From: Cerasibacillus sp036516575
GTDB lineage: Bacteria > Bacillota > Bacilli > Bacillales > Amphibacillaceae
NCBI RefSeq assembly: GCF_036516575.1
Contig: NZ_DATBTY010000006.1
Span: 124,001-188,000, forward strand
Direction: 5' to 3'
Length of the DNA stretch: 64,000 nt
The notes beneath the pieces are model-generated. The model was not told the origin of the DNA. It ran no database searches and saw only the letters and a program-made list of their open reading frames with translations. Position 1 is the stretch's first letter. Each line of letters starts with the position of its first letter. A program made the translations under genes and the position numbers. Below, one piece after another: positions 33,160 through 42,061 of the stretch.

Positions 33160-34325
33160 CAAGTCATATTAAATTAAACCGTGTAACAAAGATTTTCGGA
33201 CCTAAACCACAATCTGTCCTTCCGCTGATTAAAGATGGTATGTCCAAAGAAGAGATTCTTAGTAAGACAAATCATACAGTCGGTGTGTATAATGCTAGTT
33301 TTGAAGTGAAAAAAGGTGAGATTTTTGTCATTATGGGGTTGTCAGGCAGTGGTAAGTCAACATTAATACGTTGTTTTAATCGTTTACATGAACCGACATC
33401 AGGGGAAATTTATATTGATGGTGATAATATCGTTTCATATGACGAAGCTGAATTGACAAAAATGAGACAAGAAAAAATTGCCATGGTGTTTCAGCATTTT
33501 GGTCTTTTTAGTCATCGAACGATTTTGGAGAATGTAGAGTATGGCTTAGAAATTCGGAAAGTACCAAAGGATGAACGCCGTAAAATAGCTATGAAAAATA
33601 TTGAAATCGTCGGATTAAAAGGTTATGAACAACAATATCCAAATGAATTATCTGGTGGGATGCAACAACGTGTTGGCCTAGCTCGGGCGCTTGCAAATGA
33701 TCCCGATATATTACTAATGGATGAACCGTTCAGTGCGCTGGATCCGTTAATCCGCCGTGAGATGCAATTAGAATTAATTCATATTCAAAAGAAGTTACAA
33801 AAAACGATTATTTTTATAACACATGATGTGAATGAAGCATTTAAGCTAGGTGACCGGATTGCTGTCATGAAAAATGGAGAAGTTGTTCAAGTTGGGACAT
33901 CTGAAGAAATTATTAATGAACCGGCAAATGATTATATTAAAGAGTTTATTAAAGATATTGATCGGTCAAAAATATTACAAGCTAAACAAGTGATGACTAA
34001 CTCAGCACCAATTATTAACGAAACTGATTCGTTGGCAGATGTTCAGAGTTCATTAAAGGATAAACAAATGAAGGATATTTGTGTTGTTGATCAAGAACAA
34101 AAATTAAAAGGGATTGTCACATATGATCAAGTGATGAATGCTCATCATAATACATCTATTAAAGAAATCATGGATACTGAATGTGTCGTTGCATCCCAGG
34201 ACGAATATATTCATGAGCTTATTCCAAAAGCGACTCAGTCATCACATATTTTACCGGTTGTCAATGATAAACAGAAAGTTGTTGGCATACTTTCAAACCG
34301 GGATATTTTAAATTGTTTAGTTTGA
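33156..34325 (+). CDS. Glycine betaine/proline-type ABC transporter ATP-binding protein with CBS domains
   Basis: The 389-residue ATPase is of the OpuAA/ProV type. It has the Walker A GLSGSGKST, Q-loop FQHFGLF, signature LSGGMQQR and Walker B ILLMDEPFSALD, with the N-terminal ProV extension (SVLPLIKDGMSKEEIL). Residues from about 275 form two CBS domains, which in OpuA sense ionic strength and gate transport. It is translationally coupled to the permease. The operon order binding protein-permease-ATPase is the reverse of OpuA (ATPase-permease-binding protein). Confidence 0.93.
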   Translation: MTSHIKLNRVTKIFGPKPQSVLPLIKDGMSKEEILSKTNHTVGVYNASFEVKKGEIFVIMGLSGSGKSTLIRCFNRLHEPTSGEIYIDGDNIVSYDEAELTKMRQEKIAMVFQHFGLFSHRTILENVEYGLEIRKVPKDERRKIAMKNIEIVGLKGYEQQYPNELSGGMQQRVGLARALANDPDILLMDEPFSALDPLIRREMQLELIHIQKKLQKTIIFITHDVNEAFKLGDRIAVMKNGEVVQVGTSEEIINEPANDYIKEFIKDIDRSKILQAKQVMTNSAPIINETDSLADVQSSLKDKQMKDICVVDQEQKLKGIVTYDQVMNAHHNTSIKEIMDTECVVASQDEYIHELIPKATQSSHILPVVNDKQKVVGILSNRDILNCLV

Positions 34326-34363
34326 GAAAATAAGTAGTCGTTAGGACTAAACCGAAGCTAAAT

Positions 34364-35014
34364 AAGAAAAAGACCTGGACAAAATGAGCTGTCCCAAGTA
34401 GACAGTGAAAATAATTAAAATTGACTTAAGCGGTTTTAGCTCTTTATTCAGAGGGCTAAGACCGCTTTCTCTTTTTTGATAGCTTTCGTAATTATAGAGG
34501 TCAATGTATTTATCAATTTCTTTTGGAAAATGCTCGGCAATATGCGGAGGATTTATACGTTTATATCGTGTCTTTTTTTCTGCGATATCGCATTGAAGTG
34601 TTCAATGATATAAAAGTCGGCGATGTTGGATGAAATTAACTCGCATTGGGGTGTTCAATGTTATGTAAGTCAGTGATGTTAGTTCAAGTTATATCGCATT
34701 GAAGCGTTCAATGATATGTAAGTCGGCGATGTTGGATGGATTTAGCTCGCATTGGGGTATTCAATGTTATGTAAGTCAGTGATGTTAGATGAAGTTATCT
34801 CGCATTGAAGTGTTCAATGATATACAAGTCTGTACTTCGAGGCGTAATGATAACACCTATGATATTCATAAAAAAGAGATCCACCCCTAAGGAAAGGAGT
34901 GGATTATTATTTTTAGTGATTGCTAGGAATATTTATTTTTTAATAAAAAACTATACAAGATATGATGTACCAAGCTTTGATCATTATTTGATGCTAGTTA
35001 TGTCACAGTCTCTT
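34364..35014 (+). repeat. Dispersed structured repeat element, copy 2
   Basis: This copy begins about 40 bp after the ATPase stop. H1 GGACA/TGTCC (34376-34395); H2 GCGGTTTTAGCTCT paired to AGGGCTAAGACCGC (34430-34466), complete although both arms differ from copy 1; H3 CTCGGCA/TGCGGAG with one mismatch; five 53-bp units from 34590; TAACACCTAT; H4 ATCCACCCCT/GGAGTGGAT (34880-34905) followed by a T-rich stretch; and the tail ending GCTAGTTATGTCAC. Divergence from copy 1 is clear, but the part order is unchanged. Confidence 0.85.
34590..34837 (+). repeat. Tandem array of five 53-bp units in element copy 2
   Basis: GCATTG starts at 34590, 34643, 34696, 34749 and 34802, an exact 53-bp period. Units alternate between CATTGAAG and CATTGGGG forms, and the downstream segment alternates between AAGTCGGCGATG and AAGTCAGTGATG. 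Confidence 0.9.
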
Positions 35015-35070
35015 AATTTTTTCATAGAATGATACGGTGATTTATATAAACAAATAGGAATTTAAAATAT

Positions 35071-35625
35071 CTATTCACGTGTAATGACATCAACTTTTCC
35101 TGTTCTTGGATCAATCACAAGGCCGTGAACTTTGATGTATTCAGGAAGTAAAGGATGATGACGAATGATGGAGACACTTTGTTTGACAGAATCTTCTACA
35201 CTTTCAAACCCACTAAATTCCTCTTCAAAATGAATTCCAGAACGTTCAATTGTTTGAATAGTTTCCTGTTTGACTCCATTTTCAATCATTTTTTCTTGTA
35301 ATTTAGAAGGAATTGTATGGGACATGCCACAGTCATAATGACCAATAACAACCACTTCTTTTGCGCCAAGCTCATAGATGGCAACAAGGATACTTTTCAT
35401 TATAGTATCGTAAGGTTTTCGGATGATTGCCCCAGCGTTTTTTAACATTTTTACATCGCCATTCTTAAGATTTAATGCTTTTAAGAGTAATTCGATTAAA
35501 CGTGATTCCATACAAGTCAAAATGACCATTTCTTTATTAGGTGGGCTATTCGTTTCATAAGGCATATATTTTTTATTAGCTACAAATTGTTCGTTATATG
35601 CCAACATATCATCTAAATGTACCAT
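35071..35625 (-). CDS. Beta-class carbonic anhydrase (YtiB-like)
   Basis: Beta carbonic anhydrases hydrate CO2 to bicarbonate with a zinc ion. The 184-residue protein has the Zn ligands C38 (in TCMESRL), H96 and C99 (GHYDCGMS). The Asp of the usual Cys-X-Asp-X-Arg motif is Glu here (E40, with R42). Length and sequence follow the short YtiB-type clade of Bacillus (LKNGDVKMLKNAGA, VHGLVIDPRTGKVDVI). The ATG has GAGGAGGAAT upstream. Glu at this site may alter the catalytic Asp-Arg pair, so activity is less certain than the fold. Confidence 0.85.
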   Translation of the reverse strand: MVHLDDMLAYNEQFVANKKYMPYETNSPPNKEMVILTCMESRLIELLLKALNLKNGDVKMLKNAGAIIRKPYDTIMKSILVAIYELGAKEVVVIGHYDCGMSHTIPSKLQEKMIENGVKQETIQTIERSGIHFEEEFSGFESVEDSVKQSVSIIRHHPLLPEYIKVHGLVIDPRTGKVDVITRE

Positions 35626-35704
35626 ATGTATTCCTCCTCGTGTAGTATGTTTAGGCGTTAATTTTTCGCCTTTTCAATCTGACTCATTCATAAAAATTTG
35701 TCTC

Positions 35705-35862
35705 TTCTAGTGCACCCGTTACTTTCCAATGCAGGCGGACGCTTTCCTAAGAGCTTCTTGAATCTCTTCACTCGCAAAAAAACTCGTTCTTGGGTCTCAA
35801 GACGCGGGCTTTTATCGCAGGAGTCGTCACCTTCCGTTCCAAGTAACTTGGTTCTTTTATTA
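35705..35862 (-). repeat. Bacillales-type intergenic repeat (GGCGGACGCTTTCC family)
   Basis: GCAGGCGGACGCTTTCC at the left and GGAGTCGTCACCTTCCGTTC at the right are the characteristic ends of a noncoding repeat of 150-200 bp common between genes in many Bacillaceae. The middle is richer in GC than the flanks. A 76-residue ORF crossing it has no coding features. The direction given is arbitrary. Confidence 0.6.
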
Positions 35863-35945
35863 TACTATTTCACCATAGTGAAAACCAATATGTATAACAG
35901 ATATCGTAAAAAAATCTTATCTTTATAAAAATTTTAAAAAAACTC

Positions 35946-35974
35946 TTGTCATTTTAGAATATATATATTAAAAT
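35946..35974 (+). promoter_or_regulatory. Promoter of the bmr leader and bmrCD
   Basis: TTGTCA (35946-35951), a 17-bp spacer, then TAAAAT (35969-35974), 43 bp before the leader-peptide ATG. Confidence 0.7.
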
Positions 35975-36016
35975 GCATATTGTGACATAAAAAAAGGATG
36001 AAAGAGGGTCATACAG

Positions 36017-36097
36017 ATGATTATATTAAAAAATGAAACCAAGAAAAAGTTCATAATTTGTACCAGCATGATGGAGTTGATGGATTCCTCATCTTGA
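36017..36097 (+). CDS. bmrB: BmrB-like leader peptide
   Basis: ATG at 36017 with SD AAAGAGGG encodes 26 residues, MIILKNETKKKFIICTSMME followed by LMDSSS. It precedes bmrCD. In B. subtilis a short ORF (bmrB) at the same place is translated so that stalled ribosomes prevent early termination and switch on bmrCD in the presence of some antibiotics. The end of this ORF lies inside a CCAGCAT/ATGCTGG stem (36063-36103), which ribosome position could open. The sequence is not clearly like BmrB, so the homology is by position and design. Confidence 0.65.
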   Translation: MIILKNETKKKFIICTSMMELMDSSS

Positions 36098-36167
36098 TGC
36101 TGGGCTAATACATCTGTGGCTCCTTTATGGTTAATTGGAATAGAATAGTGTTATTTATTCTAATTGT

Positions 36168-36198
36168 GCATGCGTCATAGGCGTATGCCTTTTATTTT
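36168..36198 (+). terminator. Attenuator terminator upstream of bmrC
   Basis: GCATGCG (36168-36174) and CGTATGC (36182-36188) pair, one wobble, followed by CTTTTATTTT. It lies between leader peptide and bmrC, the place expected for an intrinsic terminator overridden by ribosome stalling. A second weak stem, TAGAATA/TATTCTA, lies just upstream (36141-36161). Confidence 0.7.
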
Positions 36199-36243
36199 GC
36201 CTGAAAATCATTTAGTGAGCGCAGAGAAAGGGTGAAACCAACC

Positions 36244-37995
36244 GTGTTTTCTATATTTAAAAAGTTAGATTGGTTTTTCAAATATTATTGGAAGAGATAT
36301 TTAGCGGCTATTTTAGCCTTGGTTTTTGCAAGTACGCTTTCACTTATTCCACCTAAACTGGTTGGATTTACGATTGATCATATTCAATATCACACATTAA
36401 CAGAGAAAATCTTAATGCTTGTCATCGTTGGCTACATCATCTTAGCATTTGTTCATTACACAGTTTCCTTTTTTTGGGATTATACGTTGTTTAGCGGAGC
36501 AATTATTTTAGAAAAGTGGATGCGTAGTAAGTTAATTGCACATTTTTTAAAAATGACTCCACCGTTTTTTGAAAAGTTTAAAACTGGGGATTTGATGGCA
36601 AGAAGTACCAATGATCTAAAAGCGATTGCATTAACGGCAGGATTTGGCATTTTAACACTTGTTGATTCAAGTATCTTTATGTTGATGATTGTAGCTGTTA
36701 TGGGATTTACGATTAGTTGGAAGTTAACATTAGCGTCACTGTTACCATTACCGATTATGGCTTTAATTATGAATAAATATGGTGCAGCAATTCATGCGAG
36801 ATTTACAAAGGCGCAAGAAGCATTTGGGGAAATGAACACAGGTGTACTAGAATCTATTCGTGGTATTCGCGTTGTTCGCGCTTTTGTTCAAGAAAAACAA
36901 GATATTGAGCGTTTTAGCAATAAAACGGATGAAGTATATGAAAAAAATATGGCAGTCACTAAAGTGGACGCTTTATTTGAACCGACAATAACAATATTAG
37001 TTGGTTTATCATATACGATTGGGATTGGTTACGGAGCCAATCTAGTTTTTAATCAAGTGATTACACTTGGAGATTTAGTTAGTTTCAACGTTTATTTAGG
37101 TATGCTCATTTGGCCGATGTTTGCGATGGGTGAGTTGATTAACATATTACAACGAGGGAATGCATCATTAGACCGTGTAAATGAGATTTTAGACTATGTA
37201 GCAGATGTTAAAAATAATAAAGATGCTCAAGTCATTGGTGAAGTTGATCAGATTGTTTTTGAACATGTTTCATTTACATTTCCAGCAAGTAACCGAAAAA
37301 GCTTAGATAATATTAGCTTCCAAGTCAATAAAGGTGACACAATCGGCATTGTTGGTAAAACCGGTGCAGGAAAGACAACATTATTTAAATTGCTATTACG
37401 ACAATATCCGAACTTCAAAGGGAATATTCGTTTATCTGATGTACCAATTGAACAGATTGATTTAGAGCAATTGCGCGATTGGATTGGTTATGTGCCTCAA
37501 GATCAAATATTATTTTCAAAATCGATTAGAGAAAATATTCAATTTGGAAAAGAAGATGCTACCGATACAGAAATATCTCGGGTAATGGAACTCGCTCATT
37601 TCCTAAAAGACATTCAACAATTACCCGATGGCTTAGACACAGAAGTCGGGGAGGGTGGTGTGTCGTTATCTGGAGGGCAGAAACAACGCGTCGCTTTAGC
37701 GCGAGCGTTTATAAAGGATCCAGAGATTTTAATTCTTGACGACTCTATGTCAGCTGTGGACGGTAAGACGGAAGCAAATATTATTCAACATTTACGCGAA
37801 GAAAGAAAAGGGAAAACAACGTTTATTGCGTCACATCGATTGTCCGCTGTTGAGCATGCAGATTTAATTATCGTCTTAGATGAAGGGAAAGTTATCGAAC
37901 ATGGTACACATGAATCACTAATCCAAGAAGATGGCTGGTATAAAGAACAGTATGATTTACAACAGCTTTCTCGAGGAGAGGAGGCGTTTGAATGA
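36244..37995 (+). CDS. bmrC: Heterodimeric multidrug ABC exporter, BmrC subunit
   Basis: From GTG 36244 the protein has 583 residues and starts MFSIFKKLDWFFKYYWKRYL, like B. subtilis BmrC (YheI). The in-frame GTG at 36232 overlaps the SD. It has six helices and one nucleotide-binding domain: Walker A GIVGKTGAGKTT, canonical signature LSGGQKQR, and Walker B ILILDDSMSAVD, where the catalytic Glu is Asp. This degenerate catalytic site is normal for BmrC-type halves. With BmrD it pumps drugs out of the cell. The frame overlaps bmrD by 4 nt. Confidence 0.93.
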   Translation: MFSIFKKLDWFFKYYWKRYLAAILALVFASTLSLIPPKLVGFTIDHIQYHTLTEKILMLVIVGYIILAFVHYTVSFFWDYTLFSGAIILEKWMRSKLIAHFLKMTPPFFEKFKTGDLMARSTNDLKAIALTAGFGILTLVDSSIFMLMIVAVMGFTISWKLTLASLLPLPIMALIMNKYGAAIHARFTKAQEAFGEMNTGVLESIRGIRVVRAFVQEKQDIERFSNKTDEVYEKNMAVTKVDALFEPTITILVGLSYTIGIGYGANLVFNQVITLGDLVSFNVYLGMLIWPMFAMGELINILQRGNASLDRVNEILDYVADVKNNKDAQVIGEVDQIVFEHVSFTFPASNRKSLDNISFQVNKGDTIGIVGKTGAGKTTLFKLLLRQYPNFKGNIRLSDVPIEQIDLEQLRDWIGYVPQDQILFSKSIRENIQFGKEDATDTEISRVMELAHFLKDIQQLPDGLDTEVGEGGVSLSGGQKQRVALARAFIKDPEILILDDSMSAVDGKTEANIIQHLREERKGKTTFIASHRLSAVEHADLIIVLDEGKVIEHGTHESLIQEDGWYKEQYDLQQLSRGEEAFE

Positions 37996-40022
37996 AGAAA
38001 GCAACGACTGAGAAAAGGTTATTTCAATATGCTTTAAAGTTTAAAAAGGGGATTATCATCGGAATTATATGTCTGATGATTGCCACTGGATTAGAGTTAG
38101 CTGGTCCATTAATTGCAAAGAAAATTATTGATGATCATATTGTTGGAATAGAGGGTGCATGGAATGAAGTTGAGGAGCAGATTGACGGAAATACGGTTAC
38201 GTTTCAAGATAAGTATTATAAGCGAACAGACCGTCAAATATCAGAGGACAAAGTTTTAGGAAAAGCAACACTTCTTCAGGTTGAAAAGAATTATTATCTT
38301 ATCAATCAAGAAGTTCCTTTAACAGGAAAGCGGGCGGTTACTGGGAATCAAGTAACCATACAAACACCCGATGGTCCGATTAAAGCGAATGGACAAAAGC
38401 TTCGATTAACAGACTTAGCACAATTTATTAAACCGGAAAAACGTCCCATTTTTCTATTACTAGGATTATATGTGTTACTGTTATTTGTAGCTGGTTTGTT
38501 TCAGTTTTTTCAAACATATATGTTGCAAAAATCATCGAATCAAATTGTTAAAAAAATGCGTAATGACGTCTTTTCTCATATACAAAGATTGCCGATTCAA
38601 TATTTCGTCAATAGACCAGCAGGTACAATCGTCGCACGTGTCACAAATGACACAGAAGCGATACGTGATTTATATGAACGTGTACTTTCCATTGTCATTA
38701 CAAGTTTCATTTATATGTTCGGTGTCTATATCGCGATGTTCTTTCTTGATGCTAAACTAGCGGCTCTATGTTTATTAGCTATTCCACTTATTTATATTTG
38801 GATGAGATTGTATAAAATATTCGGTTCTAAGTTTAATCAAGTGATTCGTTCAACAAACAGTAAAATAAATGGAAACATAAATGAATCAATCCAAGGTATG
38901 CCAATCATTCAAGCCTTTCGTCGTGAAAAGAAAACGAAAGAGGATTTTGAAACATTAAATACGCGCCATTTCACATATCAACGTAAATTATTAAAACTAA
39001 ATGCCTTGACATCACATAATTTAGTGACTTTTTTCCGTAATATCACATTTGTTGTTTTTATATGGCATTTTGGGTCGTTTTCATTAGAGCCTGGAAGTGT
39101 CATATCCATTGGATTGTTATATGCCTTTGTTGATTATTTAACACGCTTATTTGGTCCAATCAATAATATCGTGAATCAATTGCCATTATTAGAACAGGCA
39201 CGTGTTGCGGGTAGCCGCGTCTTTGAATTAATGGACGAAGAAATTGAAGATGTGAACCATACACAAATTCCGCGTTATAATGGCCATATTTCTTTCCAAA
39301 ATGTATCATTTGCTTATGATGATGAATATGTGTTACACAATATTTCATTTACGGTCCAATCAGGTGAAACGGTTGCTTTTGTTGGACATACTGGTTCAGG
39401 TAAGAGTTCGCTAATGAATTTGCTTTTTCGCTTCTATGATCCACAAAAAGGAAAAGTCTATATTGACAATCACAATATAAAGGATTGGTCACGCCAACAA
39501 GTACGCAGTCATATGGGGATTGTGCTTCAGGATCCATTTTTATTTTCTGGAACGATTCTTTCTAATGTGACGATGAATGATGAACGCATTTCACGTGAAC
39601 AAGCGATTAAAGCATTAAAAGCCGTTGGTGCTAACCGCTTTATTGAGAAATTACCAAATGGTTATGATGCTGAAGTGACAGAGGGTGGGACGACATTTTC
39701 CCTTGGTGAAAGGCAACTGATTTCTTTTGCCCGTGCGCTAGCTTTCGATCCAGCTATTCTCGTCTTAGATGAAGCGACGGCGAATATCGATACGGAATCA
39801 GAAAGTTTAATTCAAGAAGCTTTAAAAGTACTGAAAAAAGGTCGAACAACTTTAGTTATCGCCCATCGACTTTCAACCATTCGTGATGCAAACACGATTT
39901 TTGTTCTTGAACGTGGTAAGATAAAAGAAAGTGGAGACCATCATGAATTACTAGGACAGAAAGGCATTTATAGTGAAATGTATCAAATGCAGCAACAAGG
40001 TGCACGTGTGTCCCTGACATAA
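37992..40022 (+). CDS. bmrD: Heterodimeric multidrug ABC exporter, BmrD subunit
   Basis: The 676-residue half-transporter matches B. subtilis BmrD (YheH). A large extracellular insertion lies between helices 1 and 2 (about 40-140, DDHIVGIEGAWNEVEEQIDG onward), the extra domain known in BmrD. Its nucleotide-binding domain has Walker A AFVGHTGSGKSS and a complete Walker B with catalytic Glu, LVLDEATANID, but the signature is degenerate (TFSLGERQ for LSGGQ). BmrC supplies the good signature and BmrD the good Walker B, so only one ATP site should hydrolyse efficiently. Confidence 0.94.
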   Translation: MKKATTEKRLFQYALKFKKGIIIGIICLMIATGLELAGPLIAKKIIDDHIVGIEGAWNEVEEQIDGNTVTFQDKYYKRTDRQISEDKVLGKATLLQVEKNYYLINQEVPLTGKRAVTGNQVTIQTPDGPIKANGQKLRLTDLAQFIKPEKRPIFLLLGLYVLLLFVAGLFQFFQTYMLQKSSNQIVKKMRNDVFSHIQRLPIQYFVNRPAGTIVARVTNDTEAIRDLYERVLSIVITSFIYMFGVYIAMFFLDAKLAALCLLAIPLIYIWMRLYKIFGSKFNQVIRSTNSKINGNINESIQGMPIIQAFRREKKTKEDFETLNTRHFTYQRKLLKLNALTSHNLVTFFRNITFVVFIWHFGSFSLEPGSVISIGLLYAFVDYLTRLFGPINNIVNQLPLLEQARVAGSRVFELMDEEIEDVNHTQIPRYNGHISFQNVSFAYDDEYVLHNISFTVQSGETVAFVGHTGSGKSSLMNLLFRFYDPQKGKVYIDNHNIKDWSRQQVRSHMGIVLQDPFLFSGTILSNVTMNDERISREQAIKALKAVGANRFIEKLPNGYDAEVTEGGTTFSLGERQLISFARALAFDPAILVLDEATANIDTESESLIQEALKVLKKGRTTLVIAHRLSTIRDANTIFVLERGKIKESGDHHELLGQKGIYSEMYQMQQQGARVSLT

Positions 40023-40087
40023 TCGATGTTATCCACAATTGACTTCACAAATAATAATATAGTTCAAAATAGGATGATGGTGATGTC

Positions 40088-40906
40088 ATGAAGGAAAACC
40101 AAGAGCACCAAGTCGATATTATTGATGAGGATTTATATGAGGAAATTGACGATGAAGAAATGTATGAACTCGTTCAACAGGCACGTCAAGAAGCTTGGGA
40201 AAGGGAAAGAGAACGTACAAAAAACAAGCAAGTCAAACGCCCTTTCCCAAAATGGATGTTTTGGCTGATTGCTTTGGCACTTATGTTTAATATTGTGGCC
40301 TTACTTCCACAAACCTTATCTATTCCAGCGATTGACTTTTTGATGACATCAACCAAATTATCAACTTCACAAACGATTCAATCATACAAAGATGCAGTTG
40401 TTGTGATTGAGACTGAGGGGAGTCGCGGTACAGGTTTTTCTATCAATGCAAATGGTAAAATCATTACGAATGAACATGTTGTTAAAGAAGAAGCAGAAGT
40501 AACTGTTGCCTTTAGAAATGATGGATTATTCCGTGCGTCTGTTGTTGAAACATATCCAGAAGTTGATTTAGCTGTGTTACAAATAATTGAAGGCAAAGAT
40601 TTGCCCTTTCTATCTTTAGCTAAGCAAGCACTATTTGAAGAAAGGGAAAAAGTGACGTTTATCGGTAATCCACTTCGATTCCAAGGTATCGTGAACGAAG
40701 GACATATTATTGATTATATCCAATTAAAAGAATGGGATGAACCCGTACTTATGATAGAAGCACCGATTTATCGGGGCAATAGTGGTAGTCCAATCATCAA
40801 CGAGCAAGGTGAAGTAATTGGGGTTGTGTTTGCTACGCTTGACCATACAGAATATGGTACCGTGGGATTATTTATCCCGATTGATTATTATCATAATCGC
40901 CAATAA
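40088..40906 (+). CDS. Membrane-anchored trypsin-like serine protease (S1C, no PDZ domain)
   Basis: The 272-residue protein has an acidic and then highly charged cytoplasmic N-terminus (1-52), one membrane helix (about 55-75) and an extracytoplasmic chymotrypsin-fold domain. The catalytic triad is H130 in TNEHVV, D160 in EVDLAVLQ and S232 in GNSGSP. It resembles HtrA-type proteases, but the protein ends after the protease domain with no PDZ domain. Quality control at the cell surface is a reasonable guess. It starts 65 bp after bmrD with no terminator between, so some read-through is possible. A terminator follows. Confidence 0.88.
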   Translation: MKENQEHQVDIIDEDLYEEIDDEEMYELVQQARQEAWERERERTKNKQVKRPFPKWMFWLIALALMFNIVALLPQTLSIPAIDFLMTSTKLSTSQTIQSYKDAVVVIETEGSRGTGFSINANGKIITNEHVVKEEAEVTVAFRNDGLFRASVVETYPEVDLAVLQIIEGKDLPFLSLAKQALFEEREKVTFIGNPLRFQGIVNEGHIIDYIQLKEWDEPVLMIEAPIYRGNSGSPIINEQGEVIGVVFATLDHTEYGTVGLFIPIDYYHNRQ

Positions 40907-40910
40907 TATG

Positions 40911-40946
40911 AAAAGGAATGCCCTACTAAATGGGCATTCCTTTTTT
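40911..40946 (+). terminator. Terminator after the serine protease gene
   Basis: AAAGGAATGCCC and GGGCATTCCTTT form a 12-bp stem with a T-run; it may also serve yhdB on the other strand. Confidence 0.92.
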
Positions 40947-40954
40947 AGTTTGAT

Positions 40955-41197
40955 TTATTGCATTTCGATTGTTGCTGTTGGAGTCGTATATTTCATCGCG
41001 TGATCTAGATAGCATAGGAGGTTATCGTGTGTTTCAACAATTATTTGTTGGTCTGTTGCATAGTGATAGGCATGGAGAAAGTGTTGGATTCGTTTTGATA
41101 AGATATCATCTTTTGTACGGACCATTAGGATAAGTAAATTATCCCATTGTCCCCATAAAATATAATATAAAGCTTTGTCATAATCTGGTATTTCCAT
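40955..41197 (-). CDS. yhdB: YhdB-like small protein
   Basis: From ATG 41197, with SD GGAGGGATG, the protein has 80 residues and starts MEIPDYDKALYYILWGQWDN, then LLILMVRTKDDILSKRIQHF and LHAYHYA. This looks like B. subtilis YhdB, a small soluble protein of unknown function and the same length. The frame extends 27 codons upstream without an SD. Confidence 0.7.
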   Translation of the reverse strand: MEIPDYDKALYYILWGQWDNLLILMVRTKDDILSKRIQHFLHAYHYATDQQIIVETHDNLLCYLDHAMKYTTPTATIEMQ

Positions 41198-41357
41198 TAC
41201 ATCCCTCCTATAAAGGGTCATTATAGGTTTCCCGCTTTCTACAATATATTTCCCAAACAATGTTGGTGTGCTTGCCATTTAAAGGGTTTGTCATGTCCGT
41301 ATAATAAATTGAATTAGATACAAACTACAAATGATAAAATAGAAGGAGGGATATATC

Positions 41358-42020
41358 TTGAAGCGAAAAATAATCACTGTCTTTACAGCATTCGCATTGT
41401 TAACAGGTTGTAATGTTACAGATGATAATGCAACGCGAAATAATAATAATGATGGAGTCCAACCAACGCGATTTGAAAATACAGGTACAGGGGACCGGAT
41501 GAACGATAATAATAACCGAAACAATACGGACAATAACCGTAATCGAAATCAGGCGAATAATGAGCAGCGATTCAATGATAATAATACAAACGGTAATAAT
41601 CAAAATCGCTACGATGTTGCAGAAGAGGCAGCAGAACAAATTGCCAACAAAATACCAGAAATTAAAACAGCTTACGTATTAACAACTGAAAATAACGCCT
41701 ATGTAGCAGCGCGATTGGATGCAGGCAATGAATCAGATCGAAACCGTGATAATGCACGAAATACAAAAAATAACAACAATAAGGATAACAACAATAACAA
41801 CAATAACGATGAAGAATTAACGGAAGACATGAAAGAACGTATTGCTGATATTGTTCGTTCAGTTGATAATGATATTGAAAATGTTTTTGTATCAACAAAT
41901 CCTGATTTTTATAATTTAACAACAAACTATGTAGACGATGTTGATGGTGGAAGACCAATTGAAGGATTCTTTACTCAATTTGAAAACATGATTGAACGTT
42001 TATTCCCACAAAATAGATAA
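41358..42020 (+). CDS. YhcN/YlaJ family sporulation lipoprotein
   Basis: The protein has 220 residues with a lipobox LLTGC at 16-20. The YhcN/YlaJ core is split by Asn-rich low-complexity segments (about 40-80, NDNNNRNNTDNNRNRN, and 130-155, runs of Asn). The core motifs are YDVAEEAAEQIANKIPEIKT, AYVLTTENNAYVAARL and DIENVFVSTNPDFYN. In B. subtilis YhcN and YlaJ are spore-associated lipoproteins made under sigma-F/G. The TTG start follows GAAGGAGGG. The runs of N codons are AAT/AAC mixtures, which suggests slippage-prone expansion. Confidence 0.88.
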   Translation: MKRKIITVFTAFALLTGCNVTDDNATRNNNNDGVQPTRFENTGTGDRMNDNNNRNNTDNNRNRNQANNEQRFNDNNTNGNNQNRYDVAEEAAEQIANKIPEIKTAYVLTTENNAYVAARLDAGNESDRNRDNARNTKNNNNKDNNNNNNNDEELTEDMKERIADIVRSVDNDIENVFVSTNPDFYNLTTNYVDDVDGGRPIEGFFTQFENMIERLFPQNR

Positions 42021-42031
42021 GTTAGAGGAGT

Positions 42032-42061
42032 AAAAAAACGAGAATTTTTCTCGTTTTTTTA
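42032..42061. terminator. Convergent terminator between the YhcN-type gene and ldh
   Basis: AAAAAAACGAGAA and TTCTCGTTTTTTT are complementary, with a very short loop, usable in both directions. Confidence 0.88.

Noticed and set aside
34805..35032. 75-residue ORF at the end of repeat copy 2, partly similar to an antisense ORF (52595-52882) in copy 3
   Set aside because: The similarity follows from the DNA repeat; copy 1 has an in-frame stop, and neither ORF has an SD, so it is not a conserved peptide.
35698..35928. 76-residue ORF in the repeat before bmrC
   Set aside because: It lies in a noncoding Bacillales repeat, has no SD and no coding character.
41400..41958. Antisense ORFs opposite the YhcN/YlaJ gene
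   Set aside because: Ile/Tyr-rich products are the mirror of Asn-codon runs, not proteins.
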